Positions 53,705 to 63,596 of a stretch of 64,000 nucleotides of DNA are shown in pieces (positions within the stretch are counted from its first letter, which is position 1; each line of letters starts with the position of its first letter). Under the pieces are notes generated by a model. It ran no database searches, was not told the DNA's origin, and saw nothing but the letters and a program-made list of their open reading frames with translations. The position numbers and the translations under genes are program-made. This DNA is from Leishmania infantum JPCM5 (Eukaryota; Euglenozoa; Kinetoplastea; Trypanosomatida; Trypanosomatidae). Where the stretch lies: NCBI RefSeq assembly GCF_000002875.2, contig NC_009419.2:1456142-1520141 (forward strand), given 5' to 3'.

Positions 53705-54181
53705 TCATAGTTGACGCCGCGATTGACGATCAATGTTGATGGCAGCAAACTCGCGTATCTCTCGCTCTGATGGCATATCCATGCCGGTGAAGCGCCACTT
53801 GCGGTCATTTGCTTTCCACTCGATTGAGCGCCGCTCATCCTCAAAGGCTGGGTTCAACGCCTTCACAGTGTCGTGACGGAAGACGCCATGGTCAGCGAGC
53901 CACAGGTGTATCGACGTAAAGACGTGCTCCTGCGGGTTGTCACGCGTTTCCAGGAGCGTTCCCATGACAACCACGGGCACCAGAATAACGGGGAAGTAAC
54001 GCAGCCAGCGGTACGTGGCGTAGCTCGTCATGCCAACACGAGAGCGACGCTCCTCGAACGGCATGGGAAATACGCGGTTGATCGTCTCTAGCACCCGCGA
54101 GTGCCGCGTCATCTCCGCCTTTGCGCGCTTCACCCATAATTGGGACATTTCCAGAGGCTCTATCGGGTTGTGTGAAGGCAT
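53705..54181 (-). CDS. Hypothetical single-helix membrane protein
   Basis: A 158-residue protein from the ATG at 54179-54181 (147 residues if the ATG at 54146-54148 is used). The N-terminal half is basic and helical (WVKRAKAEMTRHSRVLETIN). One hydrophobic segment lies near 64-82 (WLRYFPVILVPVVVMGTLLE). The rest is hydrophilic and ends in a charged tail rich in Arg and Glu. This one-helix, basic N-terminal layout is common among accessory subunits of mitochondrial respiratory complexes, and other such subunits occur in the cluster, but I cannot name a family. Confidence 0.7.
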   Translation of the reverse strand: MPSHNPIEPLEMSQLWVKRAKAEMTRHSRVLETINRVFPMPFEERRSRVGMTSYATYRWLRYFPVILVPVVVMGTLLETRDNPQEHVFTSIHLWLADHGVFRHDTVKALNPAFEDERRSIEWKANDRKWRFTGMDMPSEREIREFAAINIDRQSRRQL

Positions 54182-54892
54182 AAAGCAGCAGTCGAGCAAG
54201 AGCGCACGGCGGGGCGCTGGTGCAAGAGAGAGAAAGGGCGTTTGCCTCCGCTGTGCCCGATAAGGCAAACCTGGGAGATGCAAGAATAGGGAGGTGGAAG
54301 ACGGGGCACGTGTGCAAAGTAGACGCAAAGGAAGGCCGTCCAGGAAGGAAGACAATGAAGGCCCACTCCACTGACGCGATATAAAATCGCGTAGCAGTGG
54401 CGGAGACGGAAACATGGCATGCTCATACATTTCCTCGATGCATCGCACATACGCACAAGCACAAACACGTGGACGAAAAGGTGAACAGCCACCATACCAG
54501 CCAGAGCTTGCAGGTGAGCTTTGCCTTGAGTGCACATGGGAAAGGCGAGCGAGGGAAACGGCAGGAGCAGCAACCGCAGCTGTCATCGCTGCAGAAGTAC
54601 TATGGCGTTCCTCCTCCCCTCTCTTTTGCTCCGCCCGTGGAGTGAGACAGTTTCAGAGGCATGATACGTGTCTACAGAGCAGAGTCAACGAGGAGCAATA
54701 CGCGAAAACACACACACACACACAGACACAGTGGACGGGGAAGTAAAAAAAAAAACGGCAGCGAGAGCACAGAAGCAGAAGCGGGCGAAAAGGAAAAGGA
54801 AGCTATCAGGGCCCAAGAAGGCGAACGGCACGGAGAGTGGCGTGGACAGAGCAGGTGTACTTTGGTGATCCGAAAGCGGGCAGCCTAGGATG
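54182..54892. other. Spacer
   Basis: No gene. CA-type repeat at about 54709-54724 and an A-run at 54747-54756, with minus-strand pyrimidine tracts at 54777-54805. Confidence 0.55.
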
Positions 54893-55918
54893 CTAGCTCT
54901 CTTGCCGCTGGTTCAGCTCAAGGCGTTTGTTGGCCAGCTTTAGGGCCGAAATGTCCTTGACGCAGCGCATGTTGCGCGCGACCACCTCTGACACCCGCTG
55001 CGTCAAAAGACGATTCTCGATGCGCAGAACGGCCACAAGTCGCTTTAGCCGGGTCCTACTCTTTCGGGTGTCGTCTGCGAACACGTGAGAACGGCTGGCG
55101 TAGACGGCACTAGTGTCGTCCCCTCTGCGCCTCTCTGCCCACCCTGCAGAGCTGTCTGGCGCAGGAGTAGAGCGCTTAGTGTCAGCGGCAGTGGTCGCTT
55201 TCATGGCAGTGTGAAGCAAACTCACCGTCTCCTCGAGCGCCGACGACCGCGCTCGCTCGAATTCCAGGGCCCCGTGCAGCTGCCTCATCTGCGCTTCCAT
55301 CGAGGTCGCCGTAGACGGGGCAGTAGAGGCGGAGAGCGTCGCGCCATCGATGTTTCCGTTCGGCAGTGGTGTCACAACGCATTCCAAGCCCGACGTAGCG
55401 CCATCGACCGCGATTGCCTCCGCGGCACGCAGAGACTCCTCGTAGAGCTGATCGCAGAGCTCCTTGTAAAACTCTGCAGCCTCGCACGCCTCCTCAGACT
55501 GACGCAGTGACAGTTCCTTCTCGCGCTGCAGCCTTTGAACCTGGTTTCGCAGTTCCCTCACCTCTTCTTGCAGCACGTGCTTGGCTGCATCGTCCTTTGC
55601 CGCCGCGGCTAGCTCAGGATGCTCGGTGAACTTGATGAGGCTGCGCAGAGCAAACGCTTCCTGCTGAAAGGCGGCCACTCGCTGATGCGAGCTCGCGAGC
55701 TCCTGCTCCAGCCGCTCGCACGTGTCATGAAGATCTTTGACGCGGTGGTACAGAAATGGGAGTTGCCGTAGCTGCCTCTCTTGATCCCGTCGCAGTCGCT
55801 CGCGACTCTTGATACCCGCCATCTGCCGCTCGGCCGTCATCGTGGTTTCTGCCATCGCGTCTGCGTTGCTAGACTCACATGACGAGGCAGCTCGCCAGCT
55901 CGATTGAGACTGCGGCAT
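54893..55918 (-). CDS. Coiled-coil protein
   Basis: A 341-residue protein. A short Ser/Ala-rich start is followed by long charged helices at ~35-175 (ERLRRDQERQLRQL, DLHDTCERLEQELASSHQRV, EEVRELRNQVQRLQREKE). A less ordered middle holds Thr/Ser-rich sequence (~185-215). More helices follow at ~215-245 and ~285-340 (RLVAVLRIENRLLTQRVSE). No known family was recognised and no membrane segment is present. The ATG at 55916-55918 is chosen; the frame before it starts at GTG. An internal ATG at about residue 22 is an alternative. Confidence 0.75.
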   Translation of the reverse strand: MPQSQSSWRAASSCESSNADAMAETTMTAERQMAGIKSRERLRRDQERQLRQLPFLYHRVKDLHDTCERLEQELASSHQRVAAFQQEAFALRSLIKFTEHPELAAAAKDDAAKHVLQEEVRELRNQVQRLQREKELSLRQSEEACEAAEFYKELCDQLYEESLRAAEAIAVDGATSGLECVVTPLPNGNIDGATLSASTAPSTATSMEAQMRQLHGALEFERARSSALEETVSLLHTAMKATTAADTKRSTPAPDSSAGWAERRRGDDTSAVYASRSHVFADDTRKSRTRLKRLVAVLRIENRLLTQRVSEVVARNMRCVKDISALKLANKRLELNQRQES

Positions 55919-57128
55919 CGCGCACTGTGCGATTTCGCATGCCCGCGCGGGCACCTATGTCGTTCACTCAACCAGGCCGGTGTCCCAGAACTCGTGTGTG
56001 GAGTGGCAACGTCCCGTACAAGTGTGTGCACGCGCAGAAGTGTGCAGCAGAGAGAGGAGAGAGGAAGTGATAGGATGAGCCCGCGGCACCAAACGGAGAA
56101 GAGGACGGCAGGCAAAGGAAAAGGAGCGCCACACCTGCCTCAGTGAATGCCGCTGTTTCCTCAACGTTGAGATCTGCAGACAAGAAAAGGGCATGAGAGA
56201 GCGAGAGTGCGACGACATGAGATATGAGCAGTGCAGTGCGGGAAGCAAGCAAGATTACCCACACCCCACTCTCTCTTCAATCCGCCTACGCATGCGTTTA
56301 CCCGCAAGCGCGCCTCGGTAGATGTGCAGACTAGCCGCAGTACACAAAAGTGGTGGGCTTGGCATGGCAAACCATCACCGAACGCGGTCATCTTTAAGCG
56401 TGACAGCCCCTCCCTTTCCCTCGGCATCAAGCTGCGCCGCCAGAGACATTCGCCTGCCTCGCTCCGTGGCTGTGGAGTAAGGAGTGGTGGTTCATCTATT
56501 CTCGGCTTTAGAATCGTCTTTCTTTTACAGCTTGTGTGCCGGAAGATCTGTAAAGACATATCAGCACCCCCTTTGCTACTCCCCGCCTCCTCCCCTCTGT
56601 CGCCCTGTCAGACTGCAGCACCTCTCCCACCCACTCAACGCGTCATGCAAGCACAGAATGGGGAAAAGTGGCGAGACCACAGAGGGAGAAACACGCGGAG
56701 TTGAATAGAGCCCAAATGGAGGCGGGGCTCGAGGAGGGGTGGTCACAACACAAAGGGAAAAAAGTGGATCACAGGAGACGGAATATGACCAGCCCCGCCC
56801 CAGACAGCTCTGACAAGCATGAAGTGCAGCCACTGTTTTCAGCAATCCTCTCTGCGCACGTTGGTCCCTTGTTGAACCCCAACAGCGCATGATGGTCATG
56901 ATCTTTTTCTCCTGCTCCTCCTCCACACCACTCTTTCTCCCCCCCCCCTCGCGGCACACATGCTCTCTTGTCGCCATCAGTATGGGAGACGCGGAGCAAA
57001 GAAGGCATTTGCATTCCGCGCATTCAAGGCTCATGTCGTACACGCAGTATCAGCAGCAGCAGATGCGAGCAGCAACGCGTGCTCGAAGTGGGAAGCACCA
57101 TGTCCACACGCACACACACATGCGCGTA
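55919..57128. other. 1.2-kb spacer
   Basis: No gene supported. Mixed composition, with a C-run at 56940-56949 (plus strand) and a minus-strand pyrimidine tract near 56045-56075 and 56095-56130. Confidence 0.5.
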
Positions 57129-58079
57129 TCAGAAGGCGCAGTTTACTGCCGCGCCCTCTCCTCCGTTTGACTTGCTCCCACTGCCGAGCTCTCCGCTCCC
57201 CTCCGCCGAAACCTGAGACACATTTGGGTATCCAAACCACGCCTCGAAAGCGTCGTCGTCGAAGTTGAAGTACGCGTTCTTATTAACCGATATTACCTCA
57301 CCCTCTTCGATGTCGCGGAATGCCTGCATTACAAAGTAACCTTTCTCCTGCTGCACCGCTGCCTTCTTGTGAAGCGAAAGCCACTGCAACATTTCCTCAT
57401 CTGGATACCCAATCATGGCGTTCGGCTGTGGCGAGTGCAGCGCCAAGTCCATGACCGGCACCATACCCATCAGCTCCCCCTGCCCTCGCCGCGCATACGG
57501 GAATTGCCGGAAGTAGGGGTGCCCCGAGCCGCCGACATCACTAGTCGACCAGAACGGAATCGCGTGACGGCGGAAGAGGCAGTAGACGTGGCGGAAAGCA
57601 GCGTCGAAGTCGCTCTCCTCCACTTTGCACTGCGCCACGAGCGGCGCCGCCCACTCCTTGTAGCCTTTCGTAGTCTGCGCCGCATCTGCCACTTTACCAA
57701 TCGGCATCGCCGGGTCAAACGGCAGCACATCCAAATAAGTCTGCACGCCGCGCGGATGACCAGTGAGAAGCGCCTTGGTGAGAAACCCCAGAAACACGAA
57801 GGAGCCACGTGTCAGGTCCTCCCAGAACGGCACAGGCTCACCGTGTCGCTCGGCAGACACCTTCAAGGCAAAGCTTGGGTCATCGGCGATGCTCAGCAGG
57901 CTCTGCGTTGCCTCGACGGGGACGACGGCGACAAAGTCGAACTCCGGAATCCGCTCAGTGGCAACAAGGCCCAGCGGAGTGACGTGGACACGCTGGAAGA
58001 GGCGGCACCCTTTCATAACAGCCCATGTAACAAAGTCGAGCAACTTGGGGTTGCATCGGGCGATGCGTACGCCGCCCAT
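57129..58079 (-). CDS. SET-domain protein lysine methyltransferase-like
   Basis: A 316-residue protein of the SETD/Rubisco-LSMT type, in which a SET domain transfers methyl groups from AdoMet to lysine. SET landmarks are visible near the C-terminus: MVPVMDLALHSPQPNA at ~203-220, corresponding to the usual D-x-x-NHS-x-x-PN motif, then IEEGEVISVNKNAYF at ~253-267 and the WFGYPNV after it (~277). The conserved Asn of NHS, which contacts AdoMet, is Leu here (LHS), so activity is uncertain. The N-terminal part (IARCNPKLLDFVTWAV, then VVPVEATQSLLS) matches the start of this family. The ATG at 58077-58079 is used; the 160 codons upstream are leader. The C-terminal ~25 residues are Gly/Ser-rich. Confidence 0.72.
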   Translation of the reverse strand: MGGVRIARCNPKLLDFVTWAVMKGCRLFQRVHVTPLGLVATERIPEFDFVAVVPVEATQSLLSIADDPSFALKVSAERHGEPVPFWEDLTRGSFVFLGFLTKALLTGHPRGVQTYLDVLPFDPAMPIGKVADAAQTTKGYKEWAAPLVAQCKVEESDFDAAFRHVYCLFRRHAIPFWSTSDVGGSGHPYFRQFPYARRGQGELMGMVPVMDLALHSPQPNAMIGYPDEEMLQWLSLHKKAAVQQEKGYFVMQAFRDIEEGEVISVNKNAYFNFDDDAFEAWFGYPNVSQVSAEGSGELGSGSKSNGGEGAAVNCAF

Positions 58080-59356
58080 CGCCAGCGCATGCACAAGGCA
58101 GAAGAAACCACTAAAATCAAGAGAAAAAGAAGAGCGAGTGCGATGGCGCCCAAGGGGGTACGCCTGTGTAGACGAATTTGTGTCGATAAGCAGTTCCACT
58201 ACAAGTGTATAATAAAGTGCAAGCACACTGTCGAGAGTAGAGAGGTGCCGCACGTACCAGAATGCACAGCACCGACTGCAGAGAGTGAAACACCAGAAAA
58301 AGAAAAGGCGCCCAGTCAACGACACCAAAAGAGAGAAGAGGCCAAGAGCGACGGATAGAGGAGCGATGCCGTACCTGCGACGGGACGTGCCATGGGCAAA
58401 TGGGTCGGCGCCGCGTCTTGCTGCGTCCAGACAGTAGCCTCTGTTCCATGCATGGAAGGGAAAAGAGCAGACACAATGAAGAGGAGAGCAAAAGAAAGGT
58501 GCAGAGCATCGAGCCACAAGCATCGAACGCAGCAACACGCATGACTGGGCGAGGGACACACGCTAAGCATCCCCTTACCGAATGGAACGCAAATGTAACG
58601 AGCCGTCTCTTCACACTGCCAGCGTAGAACGGCGAACGCACACAGAAGGAAACAACAAGCTCGCTTACTTTGATTGCCTCTCCCCATCCCCCCCCCCCCC
58701 GACTCTTTCTGCACTGATGAGCACGCCCCAACGCTATTGTGTCTTTTTTGGGGGGAGGGAGGGGGGGGGGTGCTGTCGTTGCTTTTCTTTTTTGTACTTG
58801 GAACTCCATCTCATGAAACAGTGACGCGAGAACAGAAGGCCGAAGCGCCGTGCAGCCCACCCACTCCACTTCAAGCCCCCTCCACACATCGGAGGGAGGA
58901 TGCAGGCGCGAGAAAACGATGGTACAAATAAAAAAGCAAACTGCAACACACAAGCACATGGATATATTGGCCGATACACAAAGAGAGGGGCACCGGTATA
59001 CCCGCACTCGAATGCTTACACACAGACCCACACATATGCATACACGACTGTGTGTACACGCAGACCCGTGGACGGAGGAGCGCATTGCGGCCTTGCCGTG
59101 AGAGGGCGAGGGAGAGAGCTTCCCTCATCGCAGTGCCGGAAACTCCAAGCTGGCCTACATCCATCCCTTACATACACGCAGACATATCCAAAACCAACGC
59201 CCTCCGCATGCCGACGCCGACGCTGACGCTACAGGCGACTTCTCTCCCGGCCTGCTGTTTTCTCCCATCCTGGCGTGCAACCACCGCAGACACCATTCCC
59301 ACCTCCACATATATGGCCTGAATCGGTTCAATTTTCGTCCCTGGGTGTTCGCGGCA
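58080..59356. other. 1.3-kb spacer
   Basis: No gene. It has a C-run at 58689-58700 and a G-run at about 58747-58769 facing each other 50 nt apart; these could pair as a strong G:C stem in the RNA. The G-run is also a minus-strand pyrimidine tract. Confidence 0.5.
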
Positions 59357-60121
59357 TCAGACATCCACTATATCAACCAAGTGACGGATCTCCTCCTTGA
59401 GCACCGGCGTAGTACCAGGAGGGAGCATGACTTCCTGCCGCGGGTGCATGCGCTTGTTCGGCGTGTCGTAACCGATCATGAGTTCCGTCTTGTCCTTCGT
59501 GATGACGCACACGTCCACCTGGGTGCCGCTGTAGGGATCATTAAAGATGCCCTTGTGGATAGCCGACGTCACCAGCTCCTTGGCCTCCTCGCACGTCATG
59601 TTGTCTTTGTAGGCAACCTCCAACTGAGCCATGGCGGCAATGCTACCGCTGCCCATCGTCACGAAGGGCAGACGATCGGTGCTGCCGTGTGGCGCGATGG
59701 TGGCTAAGAACGGGCCCTCCACATCCACGCCACCGAGCACAAGCGCTGCGCTGACGTGGCCCTGGTAGCGGTACAAGTGGCGCTTCAGCAACGTCAGTGC
59801 CTCGAGCACGCGGGACTGCTTGCCCGTCTCGAGCCGGTGCAGGGCCAGGTGCGAGGACACCATATTCGTCACGGCCTCTGTGTCCGCCGACGTGCCGGCA
59901 CCGCAGCACATGATATTCGGAGCCATGTAGTGGATCTTGCGGCAGCACTTGTCCGCCACAATACTGCCCTCGGTGGCACGAGTGTCAGCTCCGAGCACGA
60001 CGCCGTCCTTGTAAACGACACCGACGATAGTCGTACCGGTCTTCAGCGTTCGTGGCGCAGAGTAGCCCTCATTCTCCAGGCTGAGGTTACGCTGCACATT
60101 TTCAAAGTTGAACCCGGGCAT
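59357..60121 (-). CDS. 20S proteasome subunit beta 2 (trypsin-like), catalytic
   Basis: A 254-residue proteasome beta subunit made as a precursor. The propeptide ends at LKTG (residues 26-29), and autocleavage would expose Thr30 (TTIVGVV) as the nucleophile. In mature numbering, Thr1, Asp17 (Asp46) and Lys33 (Lys62 in CRKIHY) are all present, so the subunit should be active. The sequence after Thr1, GADTRATEGSIVADK, and the later AIAPHGSTDRLPF-type loop and GSGS turn (~159) match beta 2, which gives the trypsin-like activity of the 20S core. The long C-terminal arm, which in beta 2 wraps around beta 3, is present (last ~30 residues). The ATG at 60119-60121 is first in frame. Confidence 0.95.
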   Translation of the reverse strand: MPGFNFENVQRNLSLENEGYSAPRTLKTGTTIVGVVYKDGVVLGADTRATEGSIVADKCCRKIHYMAPNIMCCGAGTSADTEAVTNMVSSHLALHRLETGKQSRVLEALTLLKRHLYRYQGHVSAALVLGGVDVEGPFLATIAPHGSTDRLPFVTMGSGSIAAMAQLEVAYKDNMTCEEAKELVTSAIHKGIFNDPYSGTQVDVCVITKDKTELMIGYDTPNKRMHPRQEVMLPPGTTPVLKEEIRHLVDIVDV

Positions 60122-61269
60122 AGTGCAAGCGAGATCCTTCCTTTTGTTTTTCTTTTCGCAGTGCTGGCAAGGGCGCGGCTAGCCGTCGGTATCTTTTGCT
60201 TTTCCTTTCTATGCTTGGAAGAGCGTGAGAGTAGAGGGAAGGAGGGAGGGCCACCGCAGAACCACCACGACCAAAGAGAGGAGCTCTGTATGCGGCTGCG
60301 TCACCTCAAGGACACAGAGAGACTGAGGGAGATATGAACGAGAGAGAGGGAGGGAGAGAGGTAGACACTCGAGTGCGTGAGAAAGAAGTGGAGTGTAGGT
60401 GACGAGGGGAAAGAGATGGGGTAGGTTGAGGTGTCTGGGAGTTCGAGATAGAATGGATACTGAGTAAGCAGTGCAGCAGCAGGCCGAGAGCGTGAGAACC
60501 ATAAGGCACATCACGCAAAAGATGAAGTGTCAAACGACGTGATGCGTCAGGCGCAGGAGAGAGTAGGGGAGAGTTGTGAGCATGATGTGCAGACTCAGAG
60601 CCCAGCTGTTTTCGTCCAGGCCGAAACAAGCATGTAGGTAGCGGTGTGGTTGAAAGATGAACCCAGCGCAAGGCGTGCGATTCACGCGTAATGCGCACTC
60701 ACCAAGGGCAGGCAGAGAAGCAGTTGTGCCCGTCGACAACCCTGCCGTGGTAAGCTTTTATCAAACATGGTGAAGAAGCTGATTCGAAACCGGTGCCTTG
60801 CTGCTGCTTTGTTGACTGACTAGCAAGAGAAACAGGAACAGGGCTGCCTCCCCCCGCCTCCCACTAGCACCGCCAGCACCCTCTTGTATGTCTATTCTTT
60901 CTCGTTTTTTTTTTTCGCTCTGCTGAGATAGAAGGTAGAAACGTGATGCCGCCAACGACCCTGCACACATGCAGAGGTACACAGACACAAGGTCGTGCAG
61001 GTAGCACAATGTCGGCAGCGCAAACATATATATATATATATAGTCGGGAGGAATCCCCATACGCTTATGTAGTTACTGTGAGCACCACGAAACAAAGACA
61101 CAAGCGCGAGAGAGAGGTGGGCCGGGGCTATTCTCAGATTGTTCTACAGCTCCACTTACCCGCTTACCGACCCCCTCACATGTAGAAACCACCAACAACG
61201 CATTCACAAAGACCCGGACACCAAACCGGAGGAGGCGGGGCACCGTGCACAGTATATTCGCGACGCCGC
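60122..61269. other. Spacer with strong pyrimidine tract and TA repeat
   Basis: No gene. The printed purine tracts at 60220-60250 and 60335-60362 are minus-strand pyrimidine tracts ahead of the beta 2 gene. A TA repeat lies at 61026-61042, and a T-run at 60905-60916 as printed. Confidence 0.6.
61026..61042. repeat. TA dinucleotide microsatellite
   Basis: About eight AT units, in a non-coding spacer. Confidence 0.9.
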
Positions 61270-62208
61270 CTAAGGCGACTTCTTCAAGTTTTTGAAGTCG
61301 TACTTGTCAGACGGCTGCAGGTTCATCCAGTAGTCGTCACCCTTCTTATGGCGGCTGTCCTCCTCCACTTCGCTGAACTCCTCGGCCACTGGTTGCCCGC
61401 CTCCAAGAAACGTGGGCTCCTCACTGGGCGGCAGCTCCGCTGTCACAGACGCGTTCGGGGCAATCATCTTGTTCGCCTCATCGAAGGAAGCAGAGTCCGT
61501 CAGCTTGGCGCGCGGTTGATCTGGTGTCGGCCCAGCAAACCTATAGGCATCCTGCACGTGCTCCTGAATCGCCGCTGCCAGCTTCTCCTTGGTGCCCTCT
61601 GTGTTAGTCAGGTTCAGCTTCACAACACGGCGCGACACTGGGTAACCGAACAGCGGCGGCGGCACTGCCTTGAGCCCGAGCTTCAGCCGCTCTCGTCCTT
61701 CAATGTTCGGCTCTAGGATGCTGAAGACATAGTAGTGCTTGTACTTGGAGATCTTTCGAGACTGCTTGATGTGTACCAGGTCACCCTCGACGCAAGCGAG
61801 ATCCTCATCGTGAGCAAAGAAGCGACTCGTGCGCGACACGCGCTGGTTGAACTTCGGGTAGTAGACCATGTGATTCGCTGCCACTACAGCCGTCTTGAGC
61901 ATGCTGGTGCCGACCACGTAGCCGATCTTGTCAGAGCCCTGGCGGGGCTGGTTGAAAATCATTGACGTCAAGTCGTACGGCCACGGCATGCGACGCGGTC
62001 GCTGTCCCTGCACACCAGTCATCGAGACAGCCCAATGATGTCGCGTGCGATTCGGAAAGGCATTGCGTTTGAACTTGCGGACGTAGACGCGGTGATTTGC
62101 GTTGTGTGTGTTCTTGGTGCGCGCGCCGCCGTACATCATCACGCACCGCTGACGGTGCTCCGTCTGGAAGTTCCACCACGGGAGTCGAAGAAGCGACTGA
62201 CGAAGCAT
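61270..62208 (-). CDS. Mitochondrial small-subunit ribosomal protein uS17m
   Basis: A 312-residue protein whose residues ~94-170 match ribosomal protein S17 (uS17): IGYVVGTSMLKTAVVAANH, then the YPKFNQRVSRT strand, FAHDEDLACVEGDLVHIKQS and RKISKYKHYYVFSI. That domain binds the 5' domain of small-subunit rRNA. The ~90-residue N-terminal and ~140-residue C-terminal extensions greatly exceed the 80-110 residues of bacterial S17. This is typical of trypanosomatid mitoribosomal proteins, which replace lost rRNA with protein. The N-terminus is basic, as for mitochondrial import. The frame starts at TTG further up; the ATG at 62206-62208 is used. It is the first gene of the minus-strand cluster in this window. 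Confidence 0.85.
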   Translation of the reverse strand: MLRQSLLRLPWWNFQTEHRQRCVMMYGGARTKNTHNANHRVYVRKFKRNAFPNRTRHHWAVSMTGVQGQRPRRMPWPYDLTSMIFNQPRQGSDKIGYVVGTSMLKTAVVAANHMVYYPKFNQRVSRTSRFFAHDEDLACVEGDLVHIKQSRKISKYKHYYVFSILEPNIEGRERLKLGLKAVPPPLFGYPVSRRVVKLNLTNTEGTKEKLAAAIQEHVQDAYRFAGPTPDQPRAKLTDSASFDEANKMIAPNASVTAELPPSEEPTFLGGGQPVAEEFSEVEEDSRHKKGDDYWMNLQPSDKYDFKNLKKSP

Positions 62209-62431
62209 GCGAGTTTTGCGGGGCGAGTCAACATTCACGGATAAAAATCGAGCCAAGTACCTTTCGGCACGCGCTGCAACGTGGGCAGGAGGGAACGTCA
62301 AGGAGACTCAGTTCCAAGCGTCAAGATCCTTTTGTCCTTCCGATATGCGCCAGTAAAATGAAGAGGGGTGCTACCACGTCAACAAGGATACGCCGAGAGC
62401 CACAACACACTCGCAACACCTCCGCAGAAAG

Positions 62432-62450
62432 GCTAAAAAAGAAAAAGAAC
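62432..62450 (-). promoter_or_regulatory. Candidate trans-splice acceptor for uS17m
   Basis: On the minus strand, GTTCTTTTTCTTTTTTAG ends in an AG at 62433-62434. This would give a 5' UTR of about 224 nt. It is the last strong minus-strand signal before the plus-strand signals begin. Confidence 0.5.
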
Positions 62451-62483
62451 AGACATGCGCACACGCTCTTGCGCCGATCCGAC

Positions 62484-62484
<1 letters not shown>

Positions 62485-62517
<33 letters not shown>
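62485..62517. repeat. TG dinucleotide microsatellite in the strand-switch region
   Basis: A run of about fifteen TG units followed by a short GCGTGCG stretch, read directly. Confidence 0.9.
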
Positions 62518-62519
<2 letters not shown>

Positions 62520-63499
62520 CGTGCGTTTGCCAGCGTGTGTGTGTATCTCTGTGGAAGCCCTTCCCCGCACAAAAAGAAGAGTTGCTCCAGACGCTCCTTT
62601 TTTAATGTGTGCGTGTGCTCAGACGTTTCTCGTTCACGGAAGCAATGGCAACGGCAACGGGAGACGCGCGTGTGCGTGCGTGCATTGGTTTGTGCAGGCA
62701 GTGCACCGAAGAAGCACGAGAAAAAGCGCAGACGGCAAACGCCGAGAAGAGAAAGGTGGCAGCAAGTGGCAACGCACACACGCACAATTGAGTGTAACAC
62801 CGTTTGTTGGGTACATCCACATGTCTTTTCCTTCCTACTCCTCACCTCGCGTCCCTCTTACAACCAAGGAGGGGTGCTAGCGCGATAGGGAGCATGAAAC
62901 CGTGCCCCGGTGAGCATAAGTCACTTGGATAGGTCGTAGGAGAGAGCGAGGGTGAGTGGGCGCAGGCAGCAGGAAGCTCCTGAGCCGGCGTGACTCTTTT
63001 TTCCCACCGCAGTGGAGCGCATGAGGGGCGTATGTATGCGTGTAGGTGTGTGTAGAAACCTCACACAGAAGCGCTGCAGGCTCGAGACGTCGGGGTGAAG
63101 TCTTCGCGTTATCTGTGTCATCTATCGGGCTTTCGTCGTGTTTGCGCATGTGTCCTTTTTGTCTGTCTTCTTCCCCGCACGGAGGGGGAGTGTGGCTCGG
63201 TGTCAGCGTCGGCGCATTACTTACAAGAGCTATCCGTTGACTGTGGGTGTGTGGACTGCCGAGGGGTGCGCGCGTTTTAAGACTAAAGGAACGGAAAAGA
63301 AAAAAAAAAGAAAGAAGAGAAAAACAACGAGCGAGCAAACGGCAGTTACAGCTCAATACACTACGCCAACAAGGGAGATAACCTAAAGGAGAAGCTGCCC
63401 GTTCTATTCCTCGTGCACTTTGTATCACCCGTGCACACACATACGCACACCACTGCCTATGATGCTGTGTTCTCTCCATCAACGCCTTTCTGTGCGCCA

Positions 63500-63590
63500 T
63501 CGTCTCGTCTTCTCCCTCTATGTGCTGGCTTCCGTGTTGAGAGGCGCCTTCTCTTCCTACGTGCCCCCACCCCTCGACTCTCCAGTTCTA
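63500..63590 (+). promoter_or_regulatory. Plus-strand pyrimidine tracts and candidate trans-splice acceptor
   Basis: Plus-strand C/T-rich runs (about 63500-63522 and 63548-63582), the second ending in CTCTCCAG (AG at 63583-63584), lie 12 nt before the plus-strand ATG at 63597. This is the layout expected of an SL acceptor on the plus strand, opposite to the rest of the window. Confidence 0.45.
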
Positions 63591-63596
63591 TTCGCC

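Larger units (their letters stand above)
62209..63596. other. Putative divergent strand-switch region
   Basis: No gene. Minus-strand signals (T-tract at 62434-62450; also 63290-63335) give way to plus-strand pyrimidine tracts (62822-62862, 63118-63180, 63500-63590), between a minus-strand gene start at 62208 and a plus-strand ATG at 63597. A TG repeat lies at 62485-62517. In Leishmania, divergent strand switches are RNA polymerase II start regions without classical promoter boxes. The call depends on the plus-strand gene being real. Confidence 0.42.

Noticed and set aside
62877..63500. Minus-strand open frame of 207 codons near the right end
   Set aside because: The composition (His-Thr repeats, Phe/Leu runs) is that of translated CA repeats and pyrimidine tracts.
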